A model generated the notes under the pieces. It saw only the letters and a program-made list of their open reading frames with translations. It ran no database searches and had not been told where the DNA came from. This document shows positions 6,616-7,309 of a stretch of DNA of 7,309 nucleotides, piece by piece; within the stretch, counting starts at the first letter, position 1; every line of letters starts with the position of its first letter. Origin of the DNA: Candidatus Thorarchaeota archaeon (GTDB taxonomy: Archaea > Asgardarchaeota > Thorarchaeia > Thorarchaeales > Thorarchaeaceae); NCBI GenBank assembly GCA_016839245.1, contig JAEOUN010000096.1:1-7309 (forward strand), given 5' to 3'. The position numbers and the translations under genes are program-made.

Positions 6616-7309
6616 TTGAACGTCGAGTTCTTCACAGATGAAGAATACGATAAAGCCTTCGTTGAATTCGGTGGCATCCGTGGACAGATAGCTGAGAGAA
6701 TACACCAGATGTCATTTAGTAATCCCGAAGTCATTCTGGATTTTCTTTCAGGTCATGGTTTTCTCAGTGTTGAGATGAGAATTCGGTTTTCAGAAGCAAG
6801 AATTATTGGCACAGGTCTCATCAATGATGTCGTGTCATATCAACAGGTTAGAAAATCTAAATCATTTTCTCAGAGTTTATGGAACAATTTTGAATTCATC
6901 GAATGTGATGTTTTGTCAGTTCCATTGAAATCGGAATCTTGTGATATCGTGACCAACTTTCTTGGTCTTGAAGATCTCAATATGACAAGGGGTAGACGCG
7001 GTGTAGAACAGGCTTTTGATGAGATTGAAAGAGTGACTAGGTCTGGTGCACTAATTCAGATAAGCTACGTTGATTATGGTGACGCTCCGGAAGAAAAACT
7101 GGCTCAAGAAATTTGGGAAACTATAGGTTTGAATGCGATATTCTACAATCGCGATGACTATCTTGCATTGTTAGAATCCCATCATATGATTCCAATTGAT
7201 GAATTTGAATGTAAGATGGAGAAGAAAATGACTGCAAGACAAGCAAGAGAGGAGCTCCTTTTTGCTTGCCAAGAAGCCCCCAAGATATTTACAAATTTTG
7301 AGGTGAAGA
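6616..7309 (+). CDS. Partial SAM-dependent methyltransferase-like protein (C-terminus off the right edge)
   Basis: The frame is open from a TGA at 6589-6591 to the window end. The best start is TTG at 6616, with GGGG (6604-6607) eight bases before it; no ATG or GTG precedes the first domain motif. The visible 231 residues have a short N-terminal helical part. Motif I of a class I Rossmann methyltransferase follows: VILDFLSGHGFLS, with D42, G46 and G48. Then come ECDVLSVPLKSESCDIVTN (96-114, with D98) and a carboxylate/aromatic strand LIQISYVDYG (146-155). These would bind S-adenosylmethionine. After strand beta-2 (RIIGTGLIND, residues 62-71) the usual ribose-binding acidic residue is missing. 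Together with the weak overall match, this leaves it possible that the protein is a divergent or non-catalytic relative. The substrate is unknown. It is divergent from the AOR operon and need not share its function. Confidence 0.68.
   Translation, partial: MNVEFFTDEEYDKAFVEFGGIRGQIAERIHQMSFSNPEVILDFLSGHGFLSVEMRIRFSEARIIGTGLINDVVSYQQVRKSKSFSQSLWNNFEFIECDVLSVPLKSESCDIVTNFLGLEDLNMTRGRRGVEQAFDEIERVTRSGALIQISYVDYGDAPEEKLAQEIWETIGLNAIFYNRDDYLALLESHHMIPIDEFECKMEKKMTARQAREELLFACQEAPKIFTNFEVK

Noticed and set aside
1..7309. CRISPR array, insertion sequence or other mobile element
   Set aside because: No regularly spaced repeats, no long terminal inverted repeats, and no transposase or integrase motif in any frame read.

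Overview
The window is AT-rich and looks archaeal. Likely start codons include TTG and GTG, good Shine-Dalgarno (SD) sequences lie close to several starts, and AT-rich TATA-like boxes sit about 40-48 bases before three starts. Several secreted proteins carry many Asn-X-Ser/Thr sequons, and there is a tungsten-type aldehyde oxidoreductase. The mix of small membrane-anchored, glycosylation-prone surface proteins with this enzyme fits an Asgard archaeon, perhaps a Thorarchaeota-like lineage. That placement is inference from style, not from a marker gene.

Layout from left to right. A partial multi-pass membrane protein runs off the left edge on the minus strand (1-270). It is followed by a degenerate tRNA-Leu(CAA)-like sequence (360-447) and a small cysteine-rich, probably metal-binding protein (573-779, plus). 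A gene-poor stretch (780-1155) holds only decayed-looking signals.

Positions 1156-4014 hold four unrecognised envelope proteins in two convergent pairs. The first pair is a signal-peptide surface protein with a C-terminal anchor (1156-1890, plus) facing a two-helix membrane protein with a CxxC tail (1935-2393, minus). The second pair is an N-terminally anchored outside-facing protein (2609-3103, plus) facing a larger surface protein with a signal peptide and C-terminal anchor (3133-4014, minus).

After a second gene-poor gap (4015-4332) comes the clearest metabolic unit, transcribed on the minus strand. A ferredoxin-like subunit with four predicted [4Fe-4S] clusters (6063-6479) overlaps by four bases the large subunit of an aldehyde:ferredoxin oxidoreductase family enzyme (4333-6066). 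The layout matches the AorAB or WOR5-type two-subunit enzymes: the large subunit would oxidise an aldehyde at a W- or Mo-pterin site, and the small subunit would wire the electrons onward. A divergent, truncated SAM-dependent methyltransferase-like gene (6616-7309, plus) leaves the right edge.

No CRISPR array, insertion sequence, transposase, rRNA or phage gene was seen. The least ordinary items are the degenerate tRNA, the small Cys-rich protein, the divergent motifs of the AOR-family subunit and the cluster of surface proteins.
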